A stretch of DNA of 64,000 nt from Natronosporangium sp035305625 (GTDB lineage: Bacteria > Actinomycetota > Actinomycetes > Mycobacteriales > Micromonosporaceae): the NCBI GenBank assembly GCA_963809545.1, contig CAWEKD010000011.1, positions 124,001 to 188,000 of the forward strand. Direction: 5' to 3'. Both the position numbers and the translations under genes were made by a program. Each line of letters starts with the position of its first letter. Position 1 is the first letter of the stretch. Below, piece after piece: positions 50,311-59,588 of this stretch. Under the pieces are notes generated by a model. That model saw only the letters and a program-made list of their open reading frames with translations, was not told where the DNA came from and did not search any database.

Positions 50311-51807
50311 GTGACCGAACGACTCCATCGGCTCCTCACCCCCCTGCTGGTTACGGTGCTCGCCGCCGGCCTCGGCTGGGTCGCCCGCCCCACCCCGCCC
50401 CGGCTCGGCCCGCACACCACCGGGGACACCACTTTGGCCGAGCTGGTCCGGGCCGGACTGCCCGACCCCACCGGACACCGCGGGCTGGCGGTGGCGGTGA
50501 TCGACGGCGACACGGTCCAGTTCGCCGGGCTGGGAGACCGCGGCGACGGCCACGCGGTCGACGAGCACACCCCATTCGAAATCGGTTCGGTCGGCAAAGC
50601 GCTGACCGGCATGCTGCTGGCCGACCTCGCCGAGGAGGGAATAGTCGACCCGGAGGAACCGCTGCGGGCGGTGCTGCCGGAGATCGCGTTCCGCCACTCC
50701 GCGACCGCCGACGTCACCCTGGCCGAGCTAGCCAGTCACCGCTCCGGCCTACCCCGGCTGTGGTTCGCCCATTGGTGGGAGCCGGTGGCGGTGATCCTGC
50801 GCCCACTGGCCGGCCGCGACCCGTACGCCGGGCAAGACACCCGATGGCTGCGGTACTCGCTGGGCGGGGCCCGGGCCCGCGGCGGTGAACCGACCGTGGC
50901 GTACAGCAACTACGGCATGGCCGTGCTCGGCTACGCCCTGGCGGCCCGCACCGGCGTGCCGTACCCGCAACTGGTGACCGAGCGGATCCTCCAGCCGCTG
51001 GGCATGACCGCCACCGGCTTCCATCTGGACGGCGCGCCGCTGCCCGCCGACCGGGCCTACGGCGGCACCGGCGGCGGCGGGCAGACCCAGCCGTGGCGGG
51101 GCTCCGGCTACGCGCCGGCCGGGGTCGGGGCCTGGTCGAACGCCCAGGACCTGGCCCGGTTGCTGGCGGCGATGCTGGCCGGCACCGCCCCGGGCGCGGA
51201 CGCGGCCACCCCTCGGTTCCCGGCCGGCCCCGACCAGTGGATCGGGTACGGCTGGTTCACCGACCGGGTCGACGGTCGGGAAGTGACCTGGCACAACGGG
51301 GGCACGGGCGGGTTCAGCGCCTGGGTGGGGTTCGACCGGGGCGCCGGCCGCGGCGTCGTGGTGCTCGGCAACACCGACCAAGAGGTGGACCCGCTGGGCT
51401 GGTGGTTGCTACAGGCCACCGACCCGGCCGGCACGAGCGCGGCCGGGGAGGTTCCCGGCCCGGCGACCGACTGGCGGGCGTGGCTGCTGACCGGAATGCT
51501 CTGCCTGGCCGGCGGGATCGGGCTGCTGACCGTGGCCGTCCGCACGCACGTGGACCGGTTGCGGCTGGTCTCCAGCGGCGTGTGGGCCGGGGTGCTGCCG
51601 GCCCTGGCCTATCCGGCGGGCGGCTGGCACGAGGTCCCGCCGGCGCTGTGGGTGGTCGGGGTCGGGTTGTCCGCCGGGGCGGGGGCGCTGGCGGTGCGGC
51701 GGTGGCCCACCGTCCCGGCCCGACAGGGCGCCGCCTGGTGGCGGTGGGCCAGCACGGTGGGATCGGTGCTGCTCGCCGCCGCAGGGCTGGTCTGGGTGTA
51801 CCGCTAG
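50311..51807 (+). CDS. Secreted serine hydrolase (class C beta-lactamase fold) with membrane tail
   Basis: 498 residues. A signal/anchor (LLTPLLVTVLAAGLGWVA) precedes the beta-lactamase/DD-peptidase domain: SxxK in EIGSVGKALTG (Ser near residue 92), YxN in AYSNYGMAVLG (about 198) and the HxG in TWHNGGTGGFSAW (about 328). After residue 390 come four hydrophobic helices (LLTGMLCLAGGIGLLTVAV, VLPALAYPAGG and others). Start GTG 50311 with GGAAGGGAAG upstream. Probably a peptidase or esterase facing the cell surface; the membrane tail is unusual among beta-lactamase-like enzymes but recurs in actinobacteria. Confidence 0.85.
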   Translation: MTERLHRLLTPLLVTVLAAGLGWVARPTPPRLGPHTTGDTTLAELVRAGLPDPTGHRGLAVAVIDGDTVQFAGLGDRGDGHAVDEHTPFEIGSVGKALTGMLLADLAEEGIVDPEEPLRAVLPEIAFRHSATADVTLAELASHRSGLPRLWFAHWWEPVAVILRPLAGRDPYAGQDTRWLRYSLGGARARGGEPTVAYSNYGMAVLGYALAARTGVPYPQLVTERILQPLGMTATGFHLDGAPLPADRAYGGTGGGGQTQPWRGSGYAPAGVGAWSNAQDLARLLAAMLAGTAPGADAATPRFPAGPDQWIGYGWFTDRVDGREVTWHNGGTGGFSAWVGFDRGAGRGVVVLGNTDQEVDPLGWWLLQATDPAGTSAAGEVPGPATDWRAWLLTGMLCLAGGIGLLTVAVRTHVDRLRLVSSGVWAGVLPALAYPAGGWHEVPPALWVVGVGLSAGAGALAVRRWPTVPARQGAAWWRWASTVGSVLLAAAGLVWVYR

Positions 51808-51862
51808 CCCGGCGGTGTGCCACGCGGACCGCCGACCCGGGGCGTCTCCTCCGGTGGAGGGC

Positions 51863-53035
51863 TCAGTGGACGGTAACGGTGGGTTTACCCGCCATTTCCC
51901 GCAGCTCCTCCGGCAACTCGGCCCCCATCTCCTCCGCCAGCCGGAGCGCCTCTTCGATCAGCGTCTCCACGATCTGGGACTCGGGCACGGTCTTGATGAC
52001 CTTGCCCTTGACGAAGATCTGGCCCTTGCCGTTACCGGAGGCCACGCCCAGGTCCGCCTCCCGGGCCTCCCCCGGCCCGTTGACCACGCAGCCCATCACC
52101 GCCACCCGCAGCGGCACCGGCAGATCCGCCAGGCCCGCGGTCACCTCGTCCGCCAGCTTGTAGACGTCGACCTGCGCCCGGCCACACGACGGGCACGACA
52201 CGATCTCCAGCCCGCGCTGCCGCAGCCCCAGCGACTCCAGGATCGCGATCCCGACCTTGATCTCCTCCACCGGCGGCGCCGACAGCGACACCCGGATGGT
52301 GTCCCCGATCCCCTCGGCCAGCAGGGCGCCGAACGCCACCGCGGACTTGACCGTGCCCTGGAACGCCGGGCCGGCCTCGGTCACCCCCAGGTGCAGCGGG
52401 TAGTCACACTGCTCCGCCAACTGCCGGTAGGCCGCGATCATCACCACCGGGTCGTGGTGCTTGACCGAGATCTTGATGTCCCGGAAGCCGTGCTCCTCGA
52501 ACAGCGAGCACTCCCACAGCGCCGACTCCACCAGCGCCTCCGCGGTCGGCCGGCCGTACTTGGCCAGCAGGCGCGGGTCCAGCGAGCCGGCGTTGACCCC
52601 GATCCGGATCGGCACCCCGGCGTCGGCGGCCGCCTTGGCGATCTCGGCCACCTTGTCGTCGAACTTCTTGATGTTGCCGGGGTTGACCCGGACCGCCGCG
52701 CAGCCGGCGTCGATCGCGGCGAAGACGTACTTCGGCTGGAAGTGGATGTCGGCGATCACCGGGATCGGCGACTTACGGGCGATCTCCGGCAGGGCGGCCG
52801 CGTCGTCCGCCGACGGCACCGCCACTCGGACGATCTGGCAGCCGGCCGCGGTCAGCTCCGCGATCTGCTGCAAGGTGGCATTGACGTCGGCGGTGGGGGT
52901 GGTGGTCATGGACTGCACCGAAATGGGCGCGTCCCCACCGACCGGCACGTCCCCCACCATCAACTGCCGGCTGTGCCGCCGCTTGGCGAGCGGCGGCGGT
53001 GGGACCGCCGGCATTCCCAGCGCGACTGTACTCAC
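51863..53035 (-). CDS. ispG: 4-hydroxy-3-methylbut-2-enyl-diphosphate synthase
   Basis: 390-residue [4Fe-4S] enzyme of the MEP isoprenoid pathway. Start RQLMVGDVPVGGDAPISVQSM; TIM barrel with VIADIHFQPKYVF and RVNPGN; the C-terminal cluster cysteines in EIVSCPSCGRAQVDV and VMGCVVNGPGEAREAD. Length and motifs are complete. Third gene of the dxr-rip1-ispG block on the minus strand, all isoprenoid/site-2 protease linked. Confidence 0.95.
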   Translation of the reverse strand: MSTVALGMPAVPPPPLAKRRHSRQLMVGDVPVGGDAPISVQSMTTTPTADVNATLQQIAELTAAGCQIVRVAVPSADDAAALPEIARKSPIPVIADIHFQPKYVFAAIDAGCAAVRVNPGNIKKFDDKVAEIAKAAADAGVPIRIGVNAGSLDPRLLAKYGRPTAEALVESALWECSLFEEHGFRDIKISVKHHDPVVMIAAYRQLAEQCDYPLHLGVTEAGPAFQGTVKSAVAFGALLAEGIGDTIRVSLSAPPVEEIKVGIAILESLGLRQRGLEIVSCPSCGRAQVDVYKLADEVTAGLADLPVPLRVAVMGCVVNGPGEAREADLGVASGNGKGQIFVKGKVIKTVPESQIVETLIEEALRLAEEMGAELPEELREMAGKPTVTVH

Positions 53036-53072
53036 GCCCTACCAACTCCTGTTCATCCACGCCTCGGGCGAC

Positions 53073-54344
53073 CTATAGCGGCAGCCGGATTGGATTCACG
53101 ATGTCCGCAGCGAGGGTCAGCAGGAAGAATCCTGCCATGATGAAGATCACCACGTACGTGACGGGCATCATCTTGTAGTAGTCCACCCGGCCCGGGTCCG
53201 GCTTGCCGAGCCGGACGTACAGCCAGGACCGGGCCCGCTCGAACCAGGCGATGGCGATGTGACCCCCGTCCAGCGGCAGCAGCGGCAGCAGGTTGAACAC
53301 CCCGACGAAGAAGTTCAACGCCGCCAACAGCAGCAGGAAGCTCGGCAGCTCCCCGGCCTCCCAGAGGTCGCCACCGATCCGGCTGGCGCCCACCACGCTC
53401 ATCGGGGTCTCCGGGTCCCGCTCGCCGCCGAACACCGCCTCCCACAACTGCGGCACCCGCTCCGGCAGCTGGGTGATGGCGTGGCCGATGTTCTTGAACA
53501 TCGCCCCGGTCTGCTCCACCGCCAGCCCGACCGCCGCCACCGGTCCGTGGCGCTGCTCCGGGATCACCGGGGTGATCCCCAGCACCCCCACCCGCTCCAG
53601 ATGCGCGTCGGTGACCTCGTCCAGGCGAGTGTCCGGGGGCACGTCCAACCGCACCCGTTCCGCCAGCGGCAACGCCACCTCCGCGGTGTGGGTCACCCCG
53701 TCCCGCTCGTAGGTGACCGAAATGGTGGTACCACCGGCGTCCCGCACCCGCTGGGTCAGGTCGCCCCATTCGGTCACCGGGGTGCCGTTGAGCGCGGTCA
53801 CCACGTCCCCGGGGCGCAACCCGATCTGCTGCGCCGGGCTAGGCGGATCCACCCCGGGCTGGCAGGCCCGCTCCCGCCCGGTGGCCGGGTCGATCTCCCA
53901 CTCCAGGGCCACACACTCGGCCACCCCGCTCACCACCGGACGGGCGGTGTCCAACCGGTCGAAGTCCGGCAGGGAGGCGAACGCCAGCACTCCCCACAGG
54001 ATCAGGAAGCCCAACACAAAATGCACCGTGGAGCCGGCGGCCATGACGATGGTGCGCTTCCACACCGGGAACCGCCACATCGCCCGGTGCTCCTCCCCCT
54101 TCGGCACGTCGTCGTCCTGCGGGGTCATCCCCACGATCTTGACGAACCCGCCGAGCGGGATGGCCTTGATGCCGTACTCGGTCTCTCCTCGGCGGAACGA
54201 CCACAGGGTGGGGCCGAAGCCGACGAAGTACCGGGTGGCCTTCATCTTGAACAACTTGGCCGTGCCGAGGTGCCCGGCCTCATGGAGGCTGATGGAGATC
54301 AGGATGCCGAGCGCGAATAGCGCCACCCCGACTGCGTTCAGCAT
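53073..54344 (-). CDS. M50 site-2 protease (RseP/Rip1-type)
   Basis: 423 residues, several membrane helices. Zinc motif HEAGH at residues 21-25 in SISLHEAGHLGTAKLFKM; a PDZ domain (QIGLRPGDVVTALNGTPVTEWGD, shown partly, near 160-180); third zinc ligand in LLPLLPLDGGHIAIAWFE near residue 360. Such enzymes cleave anti-sigma factors within the membrane. The dxr-rip1-ispG order matches Mycobacterium rip1. Confidence 0.92.
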   Translation of the reverse strand: MLNAVGVALFALGILISISLHEAGHLGTAKLFKMKATRYFVGFGPTLWSFRRGETEYGIKAIPLGGFVKIVGMTPQDDDVPKGEEHRAMWRFPVWKRTIVMAAGSTVHFVLGFLILWGVLAFASLPDFDRLDTARPVVSGVAECVALEWEIDPATGRERACQPGVDPPSPAQQIGLRPGDVVTALNGTPVTEWGDLTQRVRDAGGTTISVTYERDGVTHTAEVALPLAERVRLDVPPDTRLDEVTDAHLERVGVLGITPVIPEQRHGPVAAVGLAVEQTGAMFKNIGHAITQLPERVPQLWEAVFGGERDPETPMSVVGASRIGGDLWEAGELPSFLLLLAALNFFVGVFNLLPLLPLDGGHIAIAWFERARSWLYVRLGKPDPGRVDYYKMMPVTYVVIFIMAGFFLLTLAADIVNPIRLPL

Positions 54345-54371
54345 CTCGTTGCCCCGCTCCCCAGCCGCTTC

Positions 54372-55571
54372 CTAGCGACTCGCATCGATCAACTGCTGCG
54401 CCCGCTCGCGCGCCCACTCTTCGGCGGCGAGTACGTCCTCGACGGTACCCGGTTCCGACAGGGTGGGAGCATCAGCGAGCACCTGCGCCACCGTGTCGAC
54501 GATCCCCAAGAACGGCAACCGCCCCGCCAGGAACGCCGCCACGCACTCCTCGTTGGCCGCGTTGTAGATCGCCGGCCGGCACCGGCCCGCCTGCCCCGCG
54601 GCCCGGGCCAACGCCACCGCCGGGAAGGCCTCGTCGTCCACCGGAAACAGCTCCCAGGTGTGGGCGGTGGTCCAGTCCAGCGCCGGCGCGGCATCCGGCA
54701 CCCGGTCCGGATAGCCCAAGGCGTACGCGATCGCCAACCGCATGTCCGGTGGGCTGGCCTGGGCGATCGTGGCCCCGTCCACAAACTCCACCATGGCGTG
54801 CAGCACCGACTGCGGATGGACCATGACCTCGATCCGGTCGTACGGGACCTGGTACAGCTCGTGCGCCTCGATCAGCTCCAGTCCCTTGTTCACCAGCGTG
54901 GCGGAGTTGACCGTGATCACTGGCCCCATCTGCCAGGTGGGGTGAGCCAGCGCCTGCTCCGGGGTGATGTCCGTCAGCTCCGCCCGACTCCGGCCCCGGA
55001 ACGGCCCCCCACTCGCGGTGATCACCAGCCGGCGGACCTCCGCCTCGGCGCCCGCCCGCAGGCACTGGGCCAGCCCGGTGTGCTCGGAGTCCACCGGTAT
55101 CAACTGCCCGGGCTGGGCCGCCGCCCGCACCAACCGACCCCCGGCCACCAGCGACTCCTTGTTGGCCAACGCGACGGTATGCCCGGCCCGCAGCGCCGCC
55201 AGGGTCGGCGCCAGCCCGCGCGAGCCGTCCACCGCGTTGAGCACGATGTCGCACGGCCAGGCCGCCAACTCGGTGATCGCCTCCGGGCCGGTCAGGATCT
55301 TCGGGATCCGGAACGAGCCGGTGGAGTATCCCCGCCGGGCCGCCTCGGCGTAGAAAGCCAACTGGAGATCCTGGGCCGCGGTCGCCTTCGCCACCGCCAC
55401 CACGTCCACCCCGAGCGTCAGCGCCTGCTCGGCCAACCGCTCCACGCTGCTGCCGCCGGCGCCGATCCCGACCACCCGGAACCGGTCCGGGTTCCGCAGC
55501 GCCAGGTCGACCGCCTGGGTGCCGATGGAGCCGGTGGAGCCGAGCAGCACCACCTGACGAGGCGAACTCAT
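54372..55571 (-). CDS. dxr: 1-deoxy-D-xylulose-5-phosphate reductoisomerase
   Basis: 399 residues. NADPH-binding VVLLGSTGSIGTQAVDLA at 8-25, the SEHTGLAQCL and ITASGGPFRGRSR metal/substrate loop (near 140-180), MGPVITVNSATLVNKGLE and VHPQSVLHAMVEF. Makes MEP from DXP and is the fosmidomycin target in general. ATG 55571 gives the family N-terminus; the ORF extends upstream without it. Complete. Confidence 0.95.
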   Translation of the reverse strand: MSSPRQVVLLGSTGSIGTQAVDLALRNPDRFRVVGIGAGGSSVERLAEQALTLGVDVVAVAKATAAQDLQLAFYAEAARRGYSTGSFRIPKILTGPEAITELAAWPCDIVLNAVDGSRGLAPTLAALRAGHTVALANKESLVAGGRLVRAAAQPGQLIPVDSEHTGLAQCLRAGAEAEVRRLVITASGGPFRGRSRAELTDITPEQALAHPTWQMGPVITVNSATLVNKGLELIEAHELYQVPYDRIEVMVHPQSVLHAMVEFVDGATIAQASPPDMRLAIAYALGYPDRVPDAAPALDWTTAHTWELFPVDDEAFPAVALARAAGQAGRCRPAIYNAANEECVAAFLAGRLPFLGIVDTVAQVLADAPTLSEPGTVEDVLAAEEWARERAQQLIDASR

Positions 55572-55658
55572 GCCCCCATTCTCACCCGGCGCCCGGATCG
55601 CTACGGCGAGCGGGTGTCCTCCTCGTCGACGCACACATATCCCCGCACGCCACCCCTG

Positions 55659-57785
55659 TTAATGCAGCGGATAGCGTCGATACAACCGCGCCAGCGGGCC
55701 CGGCGCCCACCAGTTCCAGCGGCCCAGCAGCCGCATGGTGGCCGGCACCAGCAAGGCCCGTACCAGGGTGGCGTCCACCGCCAGCGCGACGATCATGCCC
55801 ACTCCGGCCAACTTGATCAACGCCATGTCGCCGGTGGTGAAGCCGGCCACCACCACCCCCAGCAGCAGCGCCGCCGCGGTGATGATCCGACCAGTGTGCT
55901 GCAGACCGCGGGCGACCGCCTCGGTGTTGTCCCCGGTACGGTCCCACTCCTCCCGCACCCGTGACAGCAGGAACACCTCGTAGTCGGTGGACAGCCCGAA
56001 CAACATCGCCAGCATCAGGATCGGCATGGTGGGTTCGATGAACCCGGTCGGGGTGAACTGCAGCAGCTCCGCGAAGTGGCCATCTTGGAACACCCACACC
56101 ACCACGCCGAACGACGCCCCGATCGAGATCACGTTCATCAGCACCGCCTTGATCGGCAGCACCACCGAGCCGAACGCCAGGAACAGCAGCACCAGGATGG
56201 TGGTCACGATCAACAGCAGCATCCACGGCAGCCGTTCCCGCAAGCTGTCGAGCAGATCCACGTGGCTGGCGGTGGTGCCCCCCACCAACACCTCGACCCC
56301 GTCCGGGACCGGCAGGTCCCGGATCGCCACCACCGCCGCCTCGGCGGATTTACCACTCGCCTCCCCGGGGTAGTCCGCCCGCAGCAGCCAGGAGGTGCCC
56401 TCCTGCCCCGCCAACACCACCCCGGTCACCTCCGGCAGCGCCTCCAGGCGGGCCTGGTACTCCTCGGCCGCCGCCGGGGTCGCCCCGGTCACCAGCACGT
56501 CGATCGGGTCGGAGAGCCCGCCCGGGAAGCGGTCCTCGATCGTCTCGGCCACCACGCGGGCCTGGGCCTGCTCCGGCAGCACCCGGACGTCGAATCCCCC
56601 CAACTCCATCCGCAGCGTGGGCGTCGCCAACAGCAGCAGCGCCGCGGTCACCCCGACCAGATACCGCACCGGCCGGCGCATCACGCTCCGGGCCAACCGG
56701 GCCCAGCCACCGTCGGCCCGCGCCGCCCCCTCCAGGCCCGCTGCCCGGCGCCGGCCCGGCAGCCGTACCCGCCCCAGGTTGATCCGGGGCCCCAGCATCG
56801 CCAGCAGGGCCGGCAGCACCGTCAGGGACGCGAGCATCGCCACCAGCACCGCGGATATCCCACCCAGCGCGATGGAGCGCAGGAACGACTGCGGGAAGAT
56901 CAACAAGCTCGCCAACGCCAGCGCGATGGTCACCCCGGAGAAGAACACCGTCCGACCGGCGGTGGCCAGGGTGCGGCGGACCGCGGCCGCCGGATCCGCG
57001 CCCGGGGTCGCCAACTCCTCCCGGAACCGGCTCACGATGAACAGGGCGTAGTCGATCGCCATCCCCACGCCGACCAGCGTGATGATGTTGACCGCGAACA
57101 CCGACACCTCACTGACCAGTGTCAGCAGCCGGGTGGTGAGGAAACCGCCGAGGATGGCCAGCACCGCCACCAGCAACGGCGTGGCCGCCGCCACCACTCC
57201 CCGGAAGATCAGAATCAGCAGCACCAGGAGGACCGGCGCGGACAGCACCTCCGCCCGGATGATGTCGGACTCGCTCGTCTCCGCCGATTCGGCCAGGAAC
57301 ATCACCAGGCCCCCGACCGTGGTGTCCACCCCGGGTGCGGACAGCATCGACTCCACCTGACGCAGGGAGTCGAGTTTGGTGTCTTCGTCCTCTCCCACCA
57401 GCTGCACCACCGCGTAGGTGGCCCGCCCGTCGGTCGAGACCAGGGTGGGGGAGCCGGTGTCGTACCAACTGACCACGCTGGTCACCGCCGGCTGCCGCTG
57501 CAGCTGCGCGAGCGTGCCGGTGATCGCGTCCCGTACCGCCGGGGACTCGACCGGTTCCTGGCTTTCGTACAGCACCAGCAGGTCCGCGCTCTGCGGGCCG
57601 AACTCCTCAGTGATCCGCTCATAGGCGTGGGCGGACTCACTGTCCGGATCTTCGAACCCTCCGCTGGACAACGCGCCGAACACCCCGGCGCCCCACGTGG
57701 CCCCGGCAACTACCAACCCGGCGGCGGCCAGCAGTACCAGCACCCGCCACCGGACCATGATCTGTCCCCACGCGGCGAACATCAC
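55659..57785 (-). CDS. MMPL-family RND transporter
   Basis: 708 residues with the two-half RND architecture: a first helix near 15-35, a periplasmic domain (about 40-170), helices around GVGMAIDYALFIVSRFREE (the Asp-Tyr motif, near 235-253), a second periplasmic domain and helices with FGLSTDYEVFLLSRVREEW (near 605-623). Such proteins export lipids or drugs by proton motive force. Substrate unknown. Starts 145 nt from the divergent flavoenzyme gene, which may be co-controlled. Confidence 0.9.
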   Translation of the reverse strand: MMFAAWGQIMVRWRVLVLLAAAGLVVAGATWGAGVFGALSSGGFEDPDSESAHAYERITEEFGPQSADLLVLYESQEPVESPAVRDAITGTLAQLQRQPAVTSVVSWYDTGSPTLVSTDGRATYAVVQLVGEDEDTKLDSLRQVESMLSAPGVDTTVGGLVMFLAESAETSESDIIRAEVLSAPVLLVLLILIFRGVVAAATPLLVAVLAILGGFLTTRLLTLVSEVSVFAVNIITLVGVGMAIDYALFIVSRFREELATPGADPAAAVRRTLATAGRTVFFSGVTIALALASLLIFPQSFLRSIALGGISAVLVAMLASLTVLPALLAMLGPRINLGRVRLPGRRRAAGLEGAARADGGWARLARSVMRRPVRYLVGVTAALLLLATPTLRMELGGFDVRVLPEQAQARVVAETIEDRFPGGLSDPIDVLVTGATPAAAEEYQARLEALPEVTGVVLAGQEGTSWLLRADYPGEASGKSAEAAVVAIRDLPVPDGVEVLVGGTTASHVDLLDSLRERLPWMLLLIVTTILVLLFLAFGSVVLPIKAVLMNVISIGASFGVVVWVFQDGHFAELLQFTPTGFIEPTMPILMLAMLFGLSTDYEVFLLSRVREEWDRTGDNTEAVARGLQHTGRIITAAALLLGVVVAGFTTGDMALIKLAGVGMIVALAVDATLVRALLVPATMRLLGRWNWWAPGPLARLYRRYPLH

Positions 57786-57930
57786 CGTTCCTCACCTCGA
57801 CCGGCGGCTGTCAGCGTACGTAGGGCAGGCGGCGCACTCCGGACGTCGGGGCGGTGCTGGTGGCACAGGTAACGTTCGCGTCGATGACATCGATAGCCAC
57901 CACGGCTGTCCTGGGCTAAACTCGCCGCCC

Positions 57931-59541
57931 ATGACCCGACCGCCTATCGTGGAGCTTCCCGCTCGAGCAGACGTGGTGATTGTCGGCGCCGGGCACAACG
58001 GTCTGGTGGCGGCCACCCTCTTGGCGCGCGCTGGCCTGTCGGTGCTGGTGTTGGAGGCGGCCGACGTGGTCGGCGGTGCCGCCCGCACCGAGTATCCGTT
58101 CGCCGCGGTCCCGAAGCTCGCCCAGTCCACCGGGGCCTACCTGCTGGGGCTGATGCCACCGGAGCTGCCGCGCCTACTGGGCGTAGACATTCCCACGCGG
58201 CGGCGCGACCCGCACTACTTCCTGCCCACCCCGGGTCCGGTCGGGTCACCCTACCTCTTGTCCACCTCGGACCCTATTGCTACCGGCCGGCAGCTGGCGG
58301 AGCGGTTCACCGCCGCCGACCTGGTCGCCGACCAGGCCTTGGCGGCCGAATTGGCGGCCCTGCGGGAAGACCTGGCCCCGACCTGGCTGGCCGAGCCACT
58401 GCCGGTGGAGGAGACCGCCGAGCGGTACGTGCGGCCCTCGCTGCGCCGGGCGTTCGTGAACCTAGTGAAGGGTTCGGTGCTGGACTACCTGGACCGGTTC
58501 GGGTTCGCCAGCCCACTGCTGGTGGCGATGTACGCGGTCACCGACGGGCTGGTCGGAGCCCACGCCGGGCCGGACGACCCCGGCACCGGACACAACTTCC
58601 TGGTCCACAACATGTGCCGGTGGCCGGACGCCAACGGCACCTGGATGATCGTCGAAGGGGGCATGGGCACGGTCACCCGCCGGCTGGCCGACGCCGCCCA
58701 GGGCGCCGGAGCCCGGATCGTCACCCGGGCCGAGGTGACCGGGGTACTGCTGGAGCAGGGCGCGGTCGGTGGGGTGCGGTTGGCCGACGGGCGGGAAGTG
58801 GGCGCCCGGGTGGTGTTGGGCGCGTGCGACCCGTACCGGCTGCTGTCGCTGGTGCCGGACGGGGCGCTGCCGCCCGAGTTGGTGACCCGGATGGAGGCGG
58901 TGCGCCGCCCCGGCACCACCTTGAAGGTGAATCTAGCGCTGCGGGACCTGCCCCGATTCTCCTGCCTGCCGGCGGAAGCGCCCAGCCCGTTCGGGGCCAC
59001 CATTCACCTGCTGCCGGGCGCGGACGGGTCGATCGACCCGGTGGAGGCACTCTGGACGATGTGGGCGCAGGTGCAGGCGGGGCAGCTGCCGGATCAGCCC
59101 ACGGTCGAGTGGTATGTGCACACCACTGTGGATCCGTCGCTGCAGGATCCGGCCGGGCACCACTCGTCGGCGCTGTTTGTGCAGTCGGTGCCGTACCAGC
59201 CGGCCGGGTCGTCCTGGGAGACGGAGCTGGACGGATATGTGAAGCAGCTGCTGGCGATCTGCGACCAGTACGCGCCCGGCACCTCCGCGCTGGTGGCGGA
59301 CGTGGCGGCGCTGCCTCCGCCGGCGATCGAGTCCCGGTTCGGGATCACCGGTGGGCATATCTTCCACGTGGACAACACGGTCTCGTTCACCGACCGGATG
59401 CCGTACGCCACCGGGGTGCCCGGCTTGTACGCCGGGTCGGCCGGTTGTCACCCGGCCGGCAGCGTGATCGGCGCGGCCGGGCACAACGCCGCCCAACGGA
59501 TCCTGCGCGACCTGGACCTGCCGGCTGCGGCGGCTCGCTGA
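57931..59541 (+). CDS. Phytoene-desaturase-like FAD oxidoreductase
   Basis: 536 residues. FAD-binding dinucleotide motif VVIVGAGHNGLVAATLLARAG (residues about 15-35), GGAARTEYPF, a central IVEGGMGTVTRRLADAAQG motif and the C-terminal FAD-contact GVPGLYAGSAGCHPAGSVIG. This matches the NAD(P)/FAD-dependent oxidoreductase (PYROXD2/phytoene desaturase-related) group. No carotenoid genes are nearby, so the substrate is uncertain. Start ATG 57931 just after the Rossmann-preceding RPPIVELP. Divergent from the MMPL gene. Confidence 0.88.
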   Translation: MTRPPIVELPARADVVIVGAGHNGLVAATLLARAGLSVLVLEAADVVGGAARTEYPFAAVPKLAQSTGAYLLGLMPPELPRLLGVDIPTRRRDPHYFLPTPGPVGSPYLLSTSDPIATGRQLAERFTAADLVADQALAAELAALREDLAPTWLAEPLPVEETAERYVRPSLRRAFVNLVKGSVLDYLDRFGFASPLLVAMYAVTDGLVGAHAGPDDPGTGHNFLVHNMCRWPDANGTWMIVEGGMGTVTRRLADAAQGAGARIVTRAEVTGVLLEQGAVGGVRLADGREVGARVVLGACDPYRLLSLVPDGALPPELVTRMEAVRRPGTTLKVNLALRDLPRFSCLPAEAPSPFGATIHLLPGADGSIDPVEALWTMWAQVQAGQLPDQPTVEWYVHTTVDPSLQDPAGHHSSALFVQSVPYQPAGSSWETELDGYVKQLLAICDQYAPGTSALVADVAALPPPAIESRFGITGGHIFHVDNTVSFTDRMPYATGVPGLYAGSAGCHPAGSVIGAAGHNAAQRILRDLDLPAAAAR

Positions 59542-59588
59542 CGCGGGTGCGCGGCCGTCGCGCCGCGCGCCGCGGTCGGCCGGCGGGA

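Noticed and set aside
56076..57872. 598-residue plus-strand open frame opposite the MMPL gene
   Set aside because: It is a His/Gln/Arg-rich mirror frame of a clear RND transporter gene.
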